From contig JAYMTF010001789.1 in the NCBI GenBank assembly GCA_036897485.1, positions 1 through 21,298 on the forward strand: 21,298 bases of DNA. The letters run 5' to 3'. The number at the start of each line of letters is the position of its first letter. Position 1 is the first letter of the stretch. The notes under the pieces were generated by a model, which saw only the letters and a program-made list of their open reading frames with translations, ran no database searches and was not told the DNA's origin. Positions 8,553 through 18,000 of the stretch are shown here, piece after piece. The DNA is from Pelargonium nanum (taxonomy: Eukaryota > Streptophyta > Magnoliopsida > Geraniales > Geraniaceae). Both the position numbers and the translations under genes were made by a program.

Positions 8553-11500
8553 TTAACGAACTGAACTTATCTGTCCATAACGAGAGTTGTGGATCAAAAT
8601 GAGTTTCAATCCCTTTGCGCTTTCTCCTGTCCATGACTTCTTCGAAGGGCAGTGGTTATACTTCTCCCACAATACCACATCGTCTAAGTACGACCAGGTC
8701 TGTCCTCTAGGGGAGCTATCAGACCACAAGAATCTCTCAGAGAAGGGATTCACAAGACTCTCCCGGAATTCCTCTGCTGTCTCACAGATTAAACCCTGAA
8801 ACAACCAGAAAATAAACATTAAAGCATATTTTTCTTCATGCACGCGTGTGAACAGAAATACGTGTTAAAGCCTATTGTACTCTTCGTGTTTGTGTAAACA
8901 GAAGCACACATTGAAGCATTCTGTACTTTGTGCGTGCGTGTGTGTAGGCAGAAATTAAAGCATATTGTACTTCGTTTGCGTTTTAATGTGTGTGTGTAAG
9001 CATATTGTATTTCGTGCGTGCATGTGTGTGTAGACTGAAATTAAAGCATATTGTACTTAATTTATGTTTGAATGTGTGTGTGTGACTAAACAGAAATAAA
9101 CGTTAATGCATATTGTAATTCATGTGTATTTCGTGCGTGCATGTGTGTGAAGACTGAAATTAAAGCATATTGTACTTAGTTTATGTTTGAATGTGTGTGT
9201 AACTAAACATAAATAAACGTTAGAGCATATTGTAATTCATGTGTGTGTGTGCAAGAGAGTGAGAAGCAGAAGCAACACCTCTGCCATGGCTTTGATCTTT
9301 GTAGTGACATCATTGCTAAGAAGGACAAGCTGCCCATCATTCTCAATCTTCTGAAATAGGAGGGCACATTCCACAATGTTGTCTTCTGCTGTTGGTGAAA
9401 AAACTCCCGTTAGGCTTGCTCGTGCTGAAAGTAGCCCTGAGCTTGTATTACCATAAGGGAAGCCCACATATCCTCCACTCAATTGAGGAGAGGCAGGAGG
9501 GGTTTGTGCAACCAAACTTCCTTCGTTCATTGAACTCTCAACATGTATCCAACACTTTGTTTCTGTCATGCACTCCTCAATCCATTCCAGTGCAGAAATA
9601 GCCTCTTTGTTACTTCTGAACAGACGACCATATCGTTTGAGGCAATCAAGCTCCCTTAGCACTGTCATAAGAAAATGATCATTGATTAGTAACAAACAAG
9701 GTGCTTCATGACAAGTTTCACTAACTAAAATTACATAAATGAACAAAAACGGCATACGAGAGATTCATTTGTAAGGAAATTACCCATTCTTGGAATAACT
9801 AAATGGGTCCCCTTGAGACCTTGTAAAAGCTTTAATGACTTCATTGACTCCTTGTCTAGAAGAGTAGCAGTGTCAACTACCATGTTCCAGGTCCTCTTTC
9901 CATCCCAAAGGGAGTTGTTCTGCAAAAGAATAAGTTACATTTATTTATAAACAAAGTGAATAATTTGTCGAAATAGTATGTCTACTTACTGGAGAGGTAT
10001 CAGAGCTCTTCTGCAGTGCCGAAGTACAGTTTGAGCTATTGCTGTTTCGTAAAGGAGATTTCAGGACTGAAGCTTCTGACTTAATCTTGCCGGTAGAGTT
10101 TACCTGTAAGGACTGAAAAGGCACCCTTTCTGCATTTTTCTTAAGTACCATATTCTCTTTTTCCAGTCTTGCACGAGTTGAACTGGTAGCTTTTACTGAT
10201 TTTCGCTCTTGGAGAATCTTTGGTGCCTGATTCTTTTTGTATGATGCAGTAAGCATGTTTTCTTCTGGTTTGATATAGGAATTAGATGTAACCTTTGAGG
10301 AGGATAATTCACTTGAATTAGGATGCTTCATTTCTTCAAGCACAGCTTTCTTTTTCATGGATTTCAACAAAAGAGTGTTTGGGGTGAAATTTTCCTTATC
10401 CGGAGTGAAGATTTCTTCTTCTCCGTCTAAGTTACAGAGCAGAGCCTTTGTGTTTGACTCGGAATACTTGATTTCTTCGAGCATAGCTTTCTTTCTCATG
10501 GATTTCAGCAAAAAAGTGTTTGGAGTGAAATTTTCCTTGTCTGGCGTGAAGATTTCTTCTTCCTCCCCGTCTAAGCTAGAGAACAAAGCCTTGGTGACGG
10601 ATCTATTTTCTGCATCCCCATTTTGCACTTTATCTTCAGCATCAATATTGACATTCTTGATCTTTCCTCTGCTCCGATCAGTTTGGACCTTAACACTGAG
10701 AGGTTTACCTCTTCGTGACCAAATGCTATTTAAGCTGGATTTTCTCTCGGAATTTACAGCAGGACTTTGTTGACTTTCTCTATCACCCAACCCTTCAGGG
10801 GTCTTTTGGTTTTCTTTGTTGAATTTTTTATCAGTGGTCTTTTGGAGAACATGCTCAACAGGCAGAGAAGAATTGACAGATTCAGTAGCAAGAGGTACAG
10901 AGCCAGGGCTTGAGATTTCCCTCCATTCGTGCTTCTTTCTCGATGTGGCTGCCTTGTTTTCATTTTCTTCCATAACTTCAGCAGCTGAACTGTGGCCTTC
11001 ACCAGCAAAGAGAGACTGCAGGGTCTTTCGGTTTTCTTTTTTGGATATTATATCTGTGGTCTCCATGAGAACATGCTCAATGGGCAGAGAAGAACTAACA
11101 GGTTTAGAGCCAGAGCTTGAGACTTCCATCCATTCATGGTCCTTTCCTGATACGGCCTTGTTTTCATATTCTTCCAGCGTGTTAGAAGCTGTGCAGTGGC
11201 CTTCTTCATCAGAACATGATTTAAGAGGTTCCAATAACGAGTTGGTTTTTCCATCTATTTTAGGACTCTCAGTATGTCCCCTTGCAGATGAGAGTTGGCA
11301 GCAAACCAAGGTAGATTCAGGTGTTTGATATTCATCAATGCATTTGGCTACTGAAAGATCTCTCGCTGACAAAAATGTAGCCACAGATTCTGTTCCAAGG
11401 GAACCAGAGGAAAGACATTCGATATTCTTCTTATGTTTAAGGCTTTTTCTCAATGGGCTCAGGCTTGTAGCTTCCTCGGGTAACTCAGCATCTTGGCTAT

Positions 11501-13752
11501 CCTCTGTATCAACTGAAATAAGAACGTCGATCAATCTTGTTGTTGTTACAGGGCTCTCTGTAGGATTTGTTCCATGCAAAACTTCTGTGGCAAAAGAAGG
11601 CTGTGAGCTCTGATTTTCTGTAGAAAATTCTTGATTACCAGTCTCCCATATAACTCCACCCACAGGCCGAAGATAGTGCATAAGTTCCGTTAACGCAGGC
11701 CCACACCAAAGGTTCTCAGTTTCACTCAGTTCAAGACCATTTCCAGAGTGGCCCTTCCATTCTTCGTCAAAGAATGAGGTATTCAGGTTTTCTGGCATTG
11801 GAGGCGCTGAAGGGATCTCCTTTTTGACAATTACTTCTGAACCCTCATATGAAAATATGATATCTATGCCCTACAACAGAAAGAAATTTGATTAACTCCT
11901 CTTTTCAAATTTGTATCCTGGACAACCCATAAGGAAAAAAGAAACAGAACATATAACATTCCACAACACAAATTTACGAATTTTATGTTTTCAGCTTCAA
12001 ACTCAAAATCTAACCTGACATGTATCTTTTTTCCCTTCCACAATCAGTGATTCTCTCTCTTCAACTTGCTTGTTTTCAAGCACTCTCATCTCCTGCTCAA
12101 CCTAAAAGGATAACAGACAAAAATCATGAACATTTCAACAAACACCACCAGTTCACAATTTAATGTCGTAGCTTCAAAGTCAAAATCTAACCTGGCATGT
12201 TTCTTCTTCTTTCTTCTGTTCCACTACCAATGATTCTATGTCTTCACTGTGGTTATTTTCAACTAGAAATTCCACATTCTGTGCAACAAATTCAGGAAAA
12301 TAAAAGATATAAACTAAAAAACATTTCTACAACATCATTACTTGTCACATTTTCACAGCTGCAAAAAATCAAACCTTAACCTGACATGTCTCTTCTTTTC
12401 CTTCCACTATCAATTTTTCATTCTCTTCAATATTGTTATCTTCGAATAGCAAGGAATCCTCATCCTATGAAACACGAGAAGAAATAATAAAATATCAATA
12501 ATATTTCAGCAAAGACCACTATGTTCACATTCTTACAGCTCCGAACTCAAAACCTAAGTTGATATGTTTATTCTTCTTTCCATTCCATTATCAATAACTT
12601 TCTCTTCATCATATTTATTTCATTTAGCATGCAATTACTACCCCAACAAAGGGAAATGGGCAAAAACCAACAACATTTCAACAAACACTTATTCAGCACT
12701 CTAATACTTTATGTTCAACCACAAAACCTAACCCAACATTGTTTCTTCAACTTTTTCGATATGTTCATTTTCAATTCAGGAAGGAAATTGAACATAAATC
12801 AAATACAAAAACATCATATGCATTCAACTTGGATACTAAAGGGTGGGGTTCATATCATATAGAGGAAACACACAAAAACCTCAGAACATTTCAACAAAGA
12901 CCGCAAATCATGACCCGGCATGTTTCACTATTTTTCAATATGTACATTTACAGTTAAGCAAATAAATTACATATAAATGAAACACAAAACCCCACTTCCG
13001 AAAAGTAAAACATGAAAATTACCTTATATGCATTCAATTTAGGCACAAAACATTTCAACAAACACTTGGTCTGCAACCTTACACCTTCAACCACAAATCC
13101 TAATCCAACATGTTTCTTCAAATTTTTCAATGTTCATTTCAATGTTGCAATGAAATCAAAGAGAAATTAAACATGAATTTCACCTTAAGTACATTCAAAT
13201 CCGGGACAAATGGATGATCCATATCATAAGCGCGGCTGAGAGGAACCCAATGCAGCCTGTAAACCCTAGTCGATCCACCAACACGTAATGTATCGCCCTC
13301 GCTCAACGCCACAGTAGCCCCAGGCTCGATCCTCTTCTCCGAAACCCAAGTTCCGTGCACTGAACCAAACCAACCACAGACCAAGAAACATCAGGACTCA
13401 AAAATCCCCAAATTAACTTCAGCCACAGCAACTACGTACCTGATGATAAATCTGTCACAGAGAGGCTCTGCGAGGAGGGCTTGGAGATGATCTGGAGGTG
13501 GAATCTGCTGATGCTGGGGTGCGTTAACATGATGTTGCAATCGGGATGGCGTCCGACGGTCAAGATCTCTTCATATTCTTGATCTGAAGTTTCTGGATCT
13601 CCGGCGAACGGCAGCGATGGCGGCGGCGGCGGCGGCTTGTTGATGACGAAGATGTTCTTGAGAATGGAGCCGTTTTTGAGGACTGTAAAGACTGGGATTT
13701 TCTTGCCTTCTTCGTAGGGTTTTTGGTCTGACTTCGTAGAAGCCATAGCCAT
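8553..13752 (-). CDS. PS1: PARALLEL SPINDLE 1 (FHA + PIN domain protein)
   Basis: Nine exons (13752-13440, 13359-13184, 12464-12381, 12278-12192, 12101-12015, 11870-9990, 9919-9784, 9661-9279, 8795-8553) join in frame with GT-AG introns to give 1129 aa. Residues 20-145 form an FHA domain (G67-R68-H69, S82-R83-x-H85, H106-G-T-W109), a phosphothreonine-binding fold. Three short repeat exons cover 164-249. A long, acidic, Ser/Thr-rich linker follows, with TP sites and five KEN tripeptides at 527, 601, 694, 741 and 820. A C-terminal PIN domain (about 881-1129) keeps acidic residues D892, E925, D1015/E1019 and D1039, so nuclease activity is possible. FHA plus PIN in this order is the PS1 architecture. 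In Arabidopsis, PS1 loss gives parallel meiosis II spindles and unreduced pollen. I recall the Arabidopsis protein as clearly longer (about 1477 aa). The start is the first ATG of exon 1; an in-frame ATG lies two codons later. Confidence 0.92.
8860..9262. repeat. GT-rich minisatellite in the last PS1 intron
   Basis: Repeats of gcatattgta(c/a)ttc followed by gtgcgtgcatgtgtgtg and ctgaaattaaa occur near 8917, 8960, 9000, 9046, 9107, 9166 and 9224. A higher-order unit of about 120 bp is visible (9000-9120 against 9124-9240). The array fills most of the 483-bp intron between the last two PIN exons. Confidence 0.75.
10310..10605 (-). repeat. Coding tandem duplication with KEN and TP motifs in PS1
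   Basis: Two adjacent ~47-residue units, about residues 677-723 and 724-770, share the core LDGEEE-IFTPDKENFTPNT followed by LLKSM-KKA-LEE. Each has one KEN tripeptide flanked by TP dipeptides. At DNA level the copies remain very similar, indicating either recent duplication or strong constraint. Confidence 0.85.
10760..11220 (-). repeat. Second coding tandem duplication in PS1
   Basis: Two ~70-75-residue units (about 471-538 and 539-612) share, in order, EGH, EE-ENKA, K-HEW-E-SS-GS, SSLP-EHVL, TTD and KEN-KT. The KEN tripeptides of the two copies are at 527 and 601. Confidence 0.8.
11960..13183 (-). repeat. ~181-bp exon-intron tandem array in PS1 (about seven units)
   Basis: On the plus strand the exon end/donor motif (aacctgacatgt-like) recurs near 12014, 12191, 12380, 12558, 12731, 12913 and 13103, spacings 173-190 bp. 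The intron parts share catttcaacaaacac and ttcaaa-tcaaaatctaac. The three units nearest the large exon are intact exons of 29, 29 and 28 codons, all phase 0, sharing the ending (L)IVEGK-(E/D)TCQ. The other four lie in intron 2 as decayed copies: the unit near 12558 has lost its donor GT and has stops in the aligned region, the one near 12913 has an in-frame stop, and the one near 13103 has lost its donor. Confidence 0.85.
12465..13183 (-). pseudogene. Four exon fossils in PS1 intron 2
   Basis: Remnants of the repeat exon are recognisable by gaagaaacatg-like ends on the minus strand at about 12558-12610, 12731-12780, 12913-12950 and 13103-13140. They are shorter or interrupted compared with the three intact repeat exons, so the joined model skips them. 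The unit near 12731 still has a GT after its exon end, so low-level or alternative inclusion cannot be excluded. Confidence 0.65.
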
Positions 13753-14020
13753 GGTTGTTGAAGAAACTGGCTCTGTTCTCGTTTTAGAGAGATAGAGGAG
13801 AGAGACAAACACAAAGTGTGTGAGCTTTTGGAGGGTTTTTTATTTTGAATCTGCAAAAGCGGACCGTTGTATTTTCAATTTCATGTATAACGGCTCTCTT
13901 TTTTTTTTTTTTATTGAAAACTCTGTTTTTTTATTTATTTACTCCTCTTAGATAATATAACTTTTTTGGGTTTAACCTCTATTTAGGCTTTTGTCAATTT
14001 TTTTCTTTGAAATACTCATT
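13753..14020 (-). promoter_or_regulatory. PS1 upstream region
   Basis: The 100 bp next to the start codon is rich in CT on the gene strand, as in many plant 5' UTRs. Beyond it lies a long poly-T run near 13900 and AT-rich sequence. No TATA box is clear enough to call. Confidence 0.35.
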
Positions 14021-14023
14021 TTA

Positions 14024-14560
14024 TTAATCAACAAGATCCAATAACATCACAGATAAAATAACATCTGGGACAGTACACCAACCTCTAAGCTCAGACATAG
14101 AATCCAACAGTCTCGATAATTCGTGAGCCACTTTATTCGCAGAGTGTGAAACTAATGAAAATACGACACGATCAAAACTATTGCTAAGTGTCAAGCAGTC
14201 CTCCAACAATACTCCAACCTAACCTGCCTCCCTCCTTCTCGCCAACGCTCCAATGACGAACAGAGCATCCAACTCCACCACCACTCTCCGCAACCCTTTT
14301 TCCGCCGCCCACCGGAGAGCTTCCCGAACCGCCCATCCCTTTGCTTCTCTCGAATCCAGTGCTACCTCCATCGCCATTGTCCCCGCCCCCAAACAACTAC
14401 CCTCCTCGTCCCTACACACCCATCCAATCCCCGTCCTTCCCTCCGCCGGAAAGCTCACAACATCACAATTCAGCTTCACAAAACCAGCATCTGGTTTCTT
14501 CCAACGAGCCTCCACTTGCCTGCTTACCCGCTCACCATCACCTCCCTTCCCTCTTCATAT
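14024..14560 (-). pseudogene. LINE-type RNase H (RVT_3) fragment, disabled by one stop
   Basis: The minus-strand frame reads WKKPDAGFVKLNCD, then a REAL-WAAEKGL helix, VVVELDAL and, after an in-frame TAG at 14219-14221, SHSANKVAHELSRLL to a TAA at 14024. This is the C-terminal RNase H domain of plant non-LTR retrotransposons: the first catalytic Asp is in LNCD, another is in ELDA, and the HSANKVAH helix is typical. Only one stop interrupts the stretch, and no upstream reverse transcriptase is visible, so it is a 5'-truncated, relatively young LINE copy. It lies between PS1 and TMEM18. Confidence 0.8.
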
Positions 14561-14579
14561 TTAAACCCTTGTAATTCAT

Positions 14580-15040
14580 TTTTTTTTCAAACACTTGATT
14601 AATTGTGTTGGAATTGATAGCATAATATTAATTCTTAATTCTTTATTTTATTTTAAATTAATTTCTCTTTCAATGTTTTATTTGAAATCATTTTTATACT
14701 TTTTTACCCTCTCGTCCCATAAAAAGTGTCCAATATTTCAAAAATGTTACTTACGCATAGATTATCAATAATACATACGCATGTATCTCTTATAATAGCA
14801 TTTCTAAACACTGCAGATGCAAAAATATGCCAAATCAATCACCAGTATTTCAATAAAACTGTCATATAATACACACCTCAAGGCACATCCTCAATTCATA
14901 ATTTTACACCAATCAAAATTCTCATAAAACAAGCTAAAAGGAGAAGATCATCTAGATTCGTAAGCTCTGATTCTGTAAGGAATCTAACAACTACAACGGT
15001 AAGTAGACAAGTTTTGTGAAGGCTCGTGACACTGATAAAA
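14580..15040. other. Non-coding spacer and TMEM18 3' flank
   Basis: AT-rich sequence. Near 14709-14735 a stretch (ctcgtcccataaaaagtgtcc) resembles one half of a Stowaway terminal repeat, but no partner was found. The part from about 14850 to 15040 is probably the 3' UTR of TMEM18. Confidence 0.4.
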
Positions 15041-18000
15041 TCAATCCCGCTTGTTGTGAGCAAGCCTTGCACGGTGTCTGAGCTCAGCTTTTTTCCACTT
15101 CACGATCATGTAACATAAGGAGAAGAGGGTGTTTATCTGCAAAATAGGTAGATGCGCGTAAATTGGTGAAGGAATGCGGGTCAAACAAACCGAGCAAACG
15201 ACTAAAAGATTTGCAAATACTTACCAAGATAAGGATTGCGATGACCAGAAGAGGACCCGACCATAGAGTTGATAAGAATACTCCATGAGGATCAAAATAA
15301 TTTTGGCTAGCAAAGCTCTTCCAATTGTTACCAAGGAATTTGTTGAGTCTCTCAGCAAGATATACACCGCCCACTGCACCGAAACAAAGGCCTCAATCAG
15401 AATGGATTTCAAAAAGGGCATTCTTCTAAGCTGCAGGTTAAATAATATTCATAAAAGATTTATGAAGATGCGCCAATATCAAGTGAGTGTTGTGCACAAG
15501 GGCGCACAATCTAGAGAAAGAGGACGGTCAGCCTTTTGGACAACCTTAGCCCTGATACATTGCAAGGCTTCACTTACAAGACCTCTCACCCTCTAACAAA
15601 CATGATGTTGTATGGCAACCATGTATTGAGGGTAGAGCTGGCAATCTGGACCCGAACCTGCAGGTACCCAAAATTCGACCCGCATCTTTTCAAGTTAGGG
15701 TCGCACAAAATAGTCCCGATTAATTTCGTGTCGGATTAACCTTGAAGTATATGCGTGTCAGGTCATGCAACCACACATTTTCCATTAAAAAAAACTCTTA
15801 CCTGGCCCACAATTCTTGCAAGCCAGGTCGAATTAGGCCTTTTCAACCCAAACCCGGGAAAAAAATACGATCCGAAACCCAAATTGCTAGGTCTACTTGA
15901 GGGCAAAGAAGGCAGTTTGAGTTTCCAATCCATTTCGATGACTAAGGTAGTGACATAACGAGGCTCTGACAATAGACGGGAGGGGCTTAAGCATTAACTT
16001 TCACTGTAGATGGCATTATTAAAATTATGGATCAAAGTAAAATATACCAACAAATATTTCAAAGTAAAATATAGACTTTACTGTGCATGGAGATGTAAAA
16101 TGAAGCATTATGAAAGAACATTCTATAGTTTCTAAAGTTCAACTTCTAATTATATTTTAGATGCCCTAATAGTCTCTTTCTATAAAGCACCAATACCAAC
16201 ACACAACGAGATTCGGACACAAGATTCACCATTTTCAAACAAGCATACAATATGATATGTTACGACACGCTAATTCTCTTCATTAAAATTATGGTTAAAT
16301 TAATAAATGATCCTCTGACTATGAAGTATGAACTAAAATAATGTTTGATCCTTCAACTTTTTTTTAATAACCAGTGATCTCTTAACTAATCGACCTCATC
16401 ACCAAAACACAGAATCTAAATTTCAGTACATTTTATGCTCTAAAAAATTCAACTCATTGAAGTCACATACTTTGCACATATCATTAGCTTGGTAAAGGGA
16501 GAAGACAATTACTTAAAGAGATGTGAATAAATTTGGGGACATAAAATGGACAAAATTTGAGATTTTGGGCAATGGTGATGAGATAGGCTAGTAGAGGGAT
16601 AATTGGTGATGTAAAAAAGAATCATAGGATCAAATAAGGTATGTGAGTATAGTTAGAGGATTATTTATTTATAACTTAACCCTTAAAATATACTCCCTCC
16701 GTCCCAAAATGAGCGTCCCGATTGTATTGCATTTTTGTCCCAAAATGAATGTCCTCTTTTTATTTTAGGAAGTTAGTATGCATGAATTACCAATAGTATC
16801 CCTACAATAAGTTAGTATCCCTAAAGTTTGTTACAACATTTGTTTATGAGGATATAAGCGGAAATTTACAACATTAACTCACTTCTCCTTAATATCTCTC
16901 AAAAAGGAAAACAAGACACTCCTTTGGGACGGAGAGAGTATTATTTTTTATTTAACAAATTATACATATTTATGGTTTTTAATTGTATTAAAAATAAACT
17001 TGGTAGTGTGTCAAATTAAAAATAACATCCTATAAGTAAACAAGTCCATTTTCAACAAGCAATCAAATCAGATAAGAGAATAAAATCATTAACATGAGCT
17101 CAAATTAAATAAGCAAACCAAGTCATGACAACCCATATTCAATTATTCATCAGTTCAATCTATGGACAAAATAACTTAGGCTTTATTTTAACAAATAAAA
17201 AAATTTAAAGGTATTCTTTATTAAAAATAGGACACTTGTGTAGAGAGAGAGTGTGATGTGTCCTATTTATTATAGATTTTTTAAATTTTGATATTATACC
17301 ATTCCCGTGTCAGACACACATTGGAGGGCGTCCGCGTGACCAATTCGTCTGCCAGACCTCGACACTCTGCTGGAAAAGTGTCAATGTTTCATGGAATAAT
17401 ATATCAAGAGGTAAAAGAAATTTAAGTTGTAGTTCACATTCTTCATTGAGCAACTTTAATATAACTGAAAAGGGATCTTTGATTATTAGAACAAGCGATT
17501 AACAATGGACAAGTTTCGTAAAAACTTTATTTTGAAAACAACAGTGCAGGGGAAATATATATGCAGGACAAAAAGAAACAATGCTCTGTCCGAACTTTGA
17601 ATCTACAACCTTTCAATACTCTTGACTTGATTGGGAACTAATCTTAACTAGAGAACCCATACCGCCTCAAGGCTCGCATAGAAAACGTAACTTGCAGCTT
17701 CCATTCCTCAAAACTTGAGCATTAGAATATTATCTTCCATTAGCCTTCTAGTTGTTGCAAAATTCTTATTTGGAAGTAAGGATTTGAGTGTGGACCTAAG
17801 CTTCACCATATGGAATGAAGAAGCCACTTTCTAGGCATGTGATAATAGAATTACTTCTTCTGCATATCATTTCAACACATCTAACAAACATGCCTTAGCC
17901 ACAAAATAAACCACTTATTTATATATCATTATATATTTTGTGCGTGTGTGTGAATCATCCAGTTTAATCCAGATTTGAGCCTGTGTGTAAATCATCCAGT

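Noticed and set aside
10357..11613. Plus-strand open frames within PS1
   Set aside because: They lie opposite the large PS1 exon, whose frame is continuous for 627 codons and carries the family features.
14253..14574. Plus-strand Pro/Ser-rich open frames
   Set aside because: They are antisense to the LINE RNase H fragment and mirror its codon bias.
14709..14735. Possible second Stowaway MITE (ctcgtcccataaaaagtgtcc)
   Set aside because: Only one terminus-like stretch was found, with no inverted partner or TA duplication.
15536..15972. Small open frames in TMEM18 intron 2
   Set aside because: They cross the ends of the hAT MITE and have no family similarity.
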